This document shows positions 40,169-41,210 of a DNA stretch of 41,210 nt, piece by piece. Source of the stretch: UBA3940 sp964506005 (lineage in GTDB: Bacteria > Chloroflexota > Anaerolineae > Aggregatilineales > UBA3940); assembly GCA_964506005.1 (NCBI GenBank), contig CAZDLX010000008.1, positions 1-41,210 on the forward strand, in the 5' to 3' direction. The first letter of the stretch is position 1, and each line of letters begins with the position of its first letter. The translations under genes were made by a program, and so were the position numbers. A model generated the notes under the pieces. The model saw only the letters and a program-made list of their open reading frames with translations, did no database searches and had not been told where the DNA came from.

Positions 40169-41210
40169 ATGGCGACAACCGCACCCACCTACCCATCGGC
40201 GCACAGCGCTGAACCCAGGGGGCTTATCTCGTGGCTGACGACGGTTGACCACAAGCGGATCGGGCTTCTGTATCTGGGCACGGCGCTTGTCTTCTTTGTG
40301 CTCGGCGGCGTGCTCGCCCTGCTCATCCGTACTGAGCTGGCGCTGCCCGGCCAGCAGGTCGTGTCCGCCCAGGCCTACAACCGCCTGTTCAGCATGCACG
40401 GCACGACGATGGTCTTTCTGTTCGCCATCCCGATCCTCGTCGGCCTGGGGAACTACATCGTGCCGCTGCAGATCGGCGCGCGCGACATGGCCTTCCCGCG
40501 CCTAAACGCGCTCAGCTACTGGCTGTTCCTGTTCGGCGGAATCGTGCTGTACCTGAGCTGGTTCGTGCCCGAGAGCGCCCCGGCGATCGGCTGGACGGGC
40601 TACCCGCCGCTCGCCAGCAGGCAGTTCTCACCGTATGCGGGCGTTGACCTGTGGGCCATCAGCCTGGTGATTACCGGCGCGTCCTCGACGATGGGCGCGG
40701 TGAACTTCATCACCACTATCCTCAACATGCGCGCGCCAGGCATGACGCTGTTCAAAATGCCCCTGTTCACGTGGTCGGTTCTCGTCACCGCCTTCATGAT
40801 CCTGCTCGCCACCCCGATGCTGACCGGCGGCCTGGCCATGCAGCTTGCCGACCGCAACCTCGGCACCAGCTTCTTCGCGGCGGAGTCGGGTGACCCGGTG
40901 CTGTGGCAGCACCTGTTCTGGTTCTACTCGCACCCGGCGGTCTACATCATGATCCTGCCCGCCATGGGCGTGATCTCCGAAGTCCTGCCGGTGTTCTCGC
41001 GCAAGCCGATCTTCGGCTATAACGCTATTACGTGGTCAACCATCGCCATCGGCGTGCTCGGCTTCGGCACGTGGGCGCACCATATGTTCTCGACCGGCCT
41101 GCCGCCCCTCCTCGAAACGTTCTTCATCATCTCGACGATCATCATCGCCGTGCCGACCGGCGTGAAGATCTTCAACTGGATCTTCACCATGATGGGCGGC
41201 TCGCTGGTGT
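40169..41210 (+). CDS. coxA: Cytochrome c oxidase subunit I, partial (3' end outside window)
   Basis: Catalytic haem-copper subunit, first 347 residues. The ATG at 40169 follows GAGG by about 7 bases. TTVDHKRIGLLYLGTALVFF opens helix I. FSMHGTTMVF supplies the low-spin haem ligand His77. WFYSHPAVYIMILP contains the CuB ligand His255 and the cross-linked Tyr259. WAHHMFSTGLP has CuB ligands His304 and His305. The motif is YSHPAVY rather than GHPEVY, meaning the D-channel glutamate of A1 oxidases is absent; this marks the A2 subgroup, as in Rhodothermus- and Thermus-like caa3 enzymes. The reading frame is open to the window edge. Confidence 0.96.
   Translation, partial: MATTAPTYPSAHSAEPRGLISWLTTVDHKRIGLLYLGTALVFFVLGGVLALLIRTELALPGQQVVSAQAYNRLFSMHGTTMVFLFAIPILVGLGNYIVPLQIGARDMAFPRLNALSYWLFLFGGIVLYLSWFVPESAPAIGWTGYPPLASRQFSPYAGVDLWAISLVITGASSTMGAVNFITTILNMRAPGMTLFKMPLFTWSVLVTAFMILLATPMLTGGLAMQLADRNLGTSFFAAESGDPVLWQHLFWFYSHPAVYIMILPAMGVISEVLPVFSRKPIFGYNAITWSTIAIGVLGFGTWAHHMFSTGLPPLLETFFIISTIIIAVPTGVKIFNWIFTMMGGSLV

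Noticed and set aside
1..41210. CRISPR arrays, insertion sequences, prophage or integrative elements
   Set aside because: No regularly spaced repeats, transposase or integrase genes, or attachment-site duplications were seen; the tRNA-Pro has no integrase beside it.

Overview
The window is GC-rich, gene-dense chromosomal DNA from an aerobic bacterium. I infer a member of the Chloroflexota from gene content: multi-GAF SpoIIE-type phosphatases with separate switch proteins, tandem DUF2142-like/YfhO membrane glycan proteins, an A2-type caa3 oxidase and a PfkB kinase close to ahcY. No rRNA or other decisive marker is present, so the phylum is an inference. One run of 100 N (4003-4102) marks a draft-assembly gap. 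I see no phage, insertion sequence or CRISPR array.

Layout, left half. Positions 1-1675 (minus) hold an iron(III) ABC importer: a lipoprotein binding protein and a permease cut by the window edge. Positions 1896-4977 (minus) hold a zinc/cadmium-type P1B ATPase, broken by the gap, and a MerR-family regulator with a MerR-type promoter between them. Positions 5082-9972 (plus) form a methyl-cycle block: mtnA, a small unknown gene, a PfkB nucleoside/sugar kinase, a GNAT acetyltransferase and ahcY, closed by a strong terminator. Positions 10043-14460 carry nucleotide-sugar genes (a GDP-4-keto-6-deoxymannose reductase, gmd, a phosphohexomutase) and a TatD-family nuclease. A four-domain S1 protein follows at 14861-16093 behind a leader of about 300 bases.

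Layout, right half. Positions 16235-26617 are a glycan assembly cluster: GT2, GT4, a Rid-family protein, two tandem GT-C/DUF2142-like membrane proteins, a YfhO-like protein and an O-antigen ligase/polymerase, the last four joined by 4-base ATGA overlaps. A tRNA-Pro(GGG) with its own promoter and terminator follows, then a small SCP2-like protein (minus), a Nudix hydrolase and a membrane-anchored serine hydrolase. Positions 29404-34569 (minus) encode a complete RsbU/RsbW/RsbV-style partner-switching module: a STAS protein, an ATPase-STAS fusion, a membrane-tethered ATPase and a membrane-anchored phosphatase with five predicted GAF domains. Positions 34937-38755 (plus) carry two tandem S41 C-terminal processing proteases, smpB and an unknown gene. 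The window ends in coxB (CuA plus cytochrome c) and the start of coxA.

How the genes fit together. ahcY and the kinase could clear S-adenosylhomocysteine and adenosine while mtnA recycles methylthioadenosine-derived sugar. The phosphomutase, gmd and reductase would make a GDP-6-deoxyhexose that the downstream glycosyltransferases could use. The most unusual element is the partner-switching operon, which has an ATPase fused to its usual type of substrate, a second ATPase tied to the membrane, and no sigma factor alongside.
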